A stretch of DNA of 7,073 nucleotides from Gemmatimonadales bacterium (GTDB lineage Bacteria > Gemmatimonadota > Gemmatimonadetes > Gemmatimonadales > GWC2-71-9), in assembly GCA_013812695.1 (NCBI GenBank), contig JACCSZ010000148.1, forward strand, positions 1 to 7,073. The letters run 5' to 3'. The first letter of the stretch is position 1. The number at the start of each line of letters is the position of its first letter. This document shows, piece by piece, positions 6,250-7,073 of the stretch. The notes beneath the pieces are model-generated. The model did not search any database. It saw nothing but the letters and a program-made list of their open reading frames with translations, and was not told the origin of the DNA. The position numbers and the translations under genes were made by a program.

Positions 6250-6980
6250 AGGCCCATCCACCGGAAGAAGAGCAGCAGGACCATCGCGAGCAGCGCGAAG
6301 CGGACGCTCGTGAGTGAGGGCCCGAACCACCGGGTGACCGCGGCGCCGACCGCGGCTACCGCCAGCGCGCCGACCGCGCCGCTCCAGCCGAAGGCGCGCA
6401 GGTGCCAGCCGGCGACCACCGGGATCGCGAAGCCGACGCTCGCCCCGGCCGCGGGCCCGACGCGGGCGATCGCCCGCGGGAGCCACGACGCGGCGATCGC
6501 CGCGCCGATCCGCATGCCGGCATCGAGGCCCGTCCGGAGCGCCCAGACCGCGGTGCCCAGACGGACCAGATTGTACAGTACCAGCAAACCGACGATGGCC
6601 CACCAGGGCGCGCCCAGCACGGCGGCGATCAGCGCCAGCCCCACGAGCGCCGGAACGAGGCCGGCCCAGAACAATTCGTCGCCCAGCGCGCCGAGCGGAC
6701 TGCAGAGCGCCGTCCGGAGCCGGGCGATCTGCGCGCCCGCAATGCCTTCGTACTCCGCGCGCGTGGTGGCGCCGAGGGCCAGCCCTGCCAGGTTCGGATT
6801 GCAATTGAAGAACTCCGTCGATCGCACCACCGCTTCCCCATGCCGGACCGGGTCGACGACCTTGAGATCCTCGAGCAGCGGCTCGGCGGCATACCCCATG
6901 CCGACGCCCAGCATTCGCTCGTAGTTCCAGGTGCCCTGCACCGCCAGGAGGCGGAGCATCGCGCGCCAGCGGCCGGTCAC
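6246..6980 (-). CDS. PTS EIID component, mannose/fructose/sorbose family
   Basis: EIID and EIIC together form the membrane channel of mannose-family PTS transporters. The 244-residue product has the family pattern in order: LLAVQGTWNYERMLGVG (11-27), the EFFNCNPNLAGLALG region (56-70) that corresponds to the usual FFN-HP-LAG motif, EYEG (76-79), then IARLRTALCSPLGALGDELFW (85-105). Hydrophobic segments follow at about 106-124, 126-147, 179-194, 201-215 and 228-244, with the protein ending RWMGL. It is shorter than E. coli ManZ (about 283 residues), mostly in the C-terminal half. The GTG at 6980 overlaps the EIIC stop (GTGA) and is preferred; ATG at residue 8 is an alternative start. It overlaps HPr at its other end by four bases. 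The sugar cannot be read from the sequence, and a regulatory rather than transport role is possible. Confidence 0.92.
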   Translation of the reverse strand: MTGRWRAMLRLLAVQGTWNYERMLGVGMGYAAEPLLEDLKVVDPVRHGEAVVRSTEFFNCNPNLAGLALGATTRAEYEGIAGAQIARLRTALCSPLGALGDELFWAGLVPALVGLALIAAVLGAPWWAIVGLLVLYNLVRLGTAVWALRTGLDAGMRIGAAIAASWLPRAIARVGPAAGASVGFAIPVVAGWHLRAFGWSGAVGALAVAAVGAAVTRWFGPSLTSVRFALLAMVLLLFFRWMGL

Positions 6981-7073
6981 CGAAGCACCGCGAGGAGCGT
7001 TCCCGCGGCCGCGCCCGCCACCAGCCACTTGAGCCGCGCACCCCGCCCGGCGCTGCGCACCGCACCGGCGGCC
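6977..7073 (-). CDS. Probable PTS EIIC component, C-terminal fragment
   Basis: A frame open from the right edge of the window ends at TGA 6979-6977 and encodes 31 residues (AAGAVRSAGRGARLKWLVAGAAAGTLLAVLR). It contains a basic patch and then a short hydrophobic helix (about WLVAGAAAGTLLAVL), consistent with the end of a membrane protein. The stop overlaps the EIID start in a GTGA arrangement. Mannose-family clusters normally place EIIC directly before EIID, so identity is inferred from position; the fragment itself has no diagnostic motif. The start and most of the gene lie beyond the window. Confidence 0.6.
   Translation of the reverse strand, partial: AAGAVRSAGRGARLKWLVAGAAAGTLLAVLR

Noticed and set aside
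6250..7065. Long open frame running into HPr from upstream
   Set aside because: Alternative frame of EIID; GTG 6249 gives the correct HPr length and the His15/Ser46 numbering.

Overview
All genes I can support lie on the minus strand and are densely packed, so the window reads right to left as one probable transcription unit. Base composition is strongly GC-rich. The protein types (mannose-family PTS with a Ser46-type HPr, archaeal/thermophile-like AhcY, a DUF151 protein, a secreted protein with an Ala-Ala-Gln-Gln region after its signal peptide) suggest an environmental Gram-negative bacterium. Gemmatimonadota is my best guess and Deltaproteobacteria-like lineages are an alternative. This is inference from gene character, not a database match.

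Layout in transcription order: (1) 7073-6246, the last 31 codons of a PTS EIIC followed by a complete EIID of the mannose/fructose/sorbose family; (2) 6249-5983 HPr and 5981-4173 Enzyme I, the general PTS phosphocarriers; (3) 4131-2896 metK (SAM synthetase) and 2861-1518 ahcY (S-adenosylhomocysteine hydrolase), two steps of the activated-methyl cycle; (4) 1517-1389, a 129-base gap holding a large imperfect inverted repeat; (5) 1388-897, a DUF151 'bifunctional nuclease' protein; (6) 896-1, the N-terminal part of a secreted, carboxypeptidase-regulatory-like protein that runs off the window. Junctions are tight: GTGA overlaps for EIIC/EIID and EIID/HPr, a 1-base gap for HPr/EI, gaps of 41 and 34 bases around metK, and a stop codon directly abutting a GTG start between the last two genes.

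Functionally, Enzyme I takes phosphate from PEP, passes it to His15 of HPr, and HPr would pass it to EIIA/EIIB proteins that must lie beyond the right edge. HPr also carries a Gram-positive-like Ser46 region, which suggests control by an HPr kinase outside the window. MetK makes SAM, and AhcY removes the inhibitory SAH left after methylation. No RNA genes, CRISPR, insertion sequences or phage genes were seen. I found no clearly new system. The points most worth a second look are the inverted repeat at 1407-1495, the linkage of a small PTS to the SAM cycle, the tail-less AhcY, and the unidentified secreted protein.
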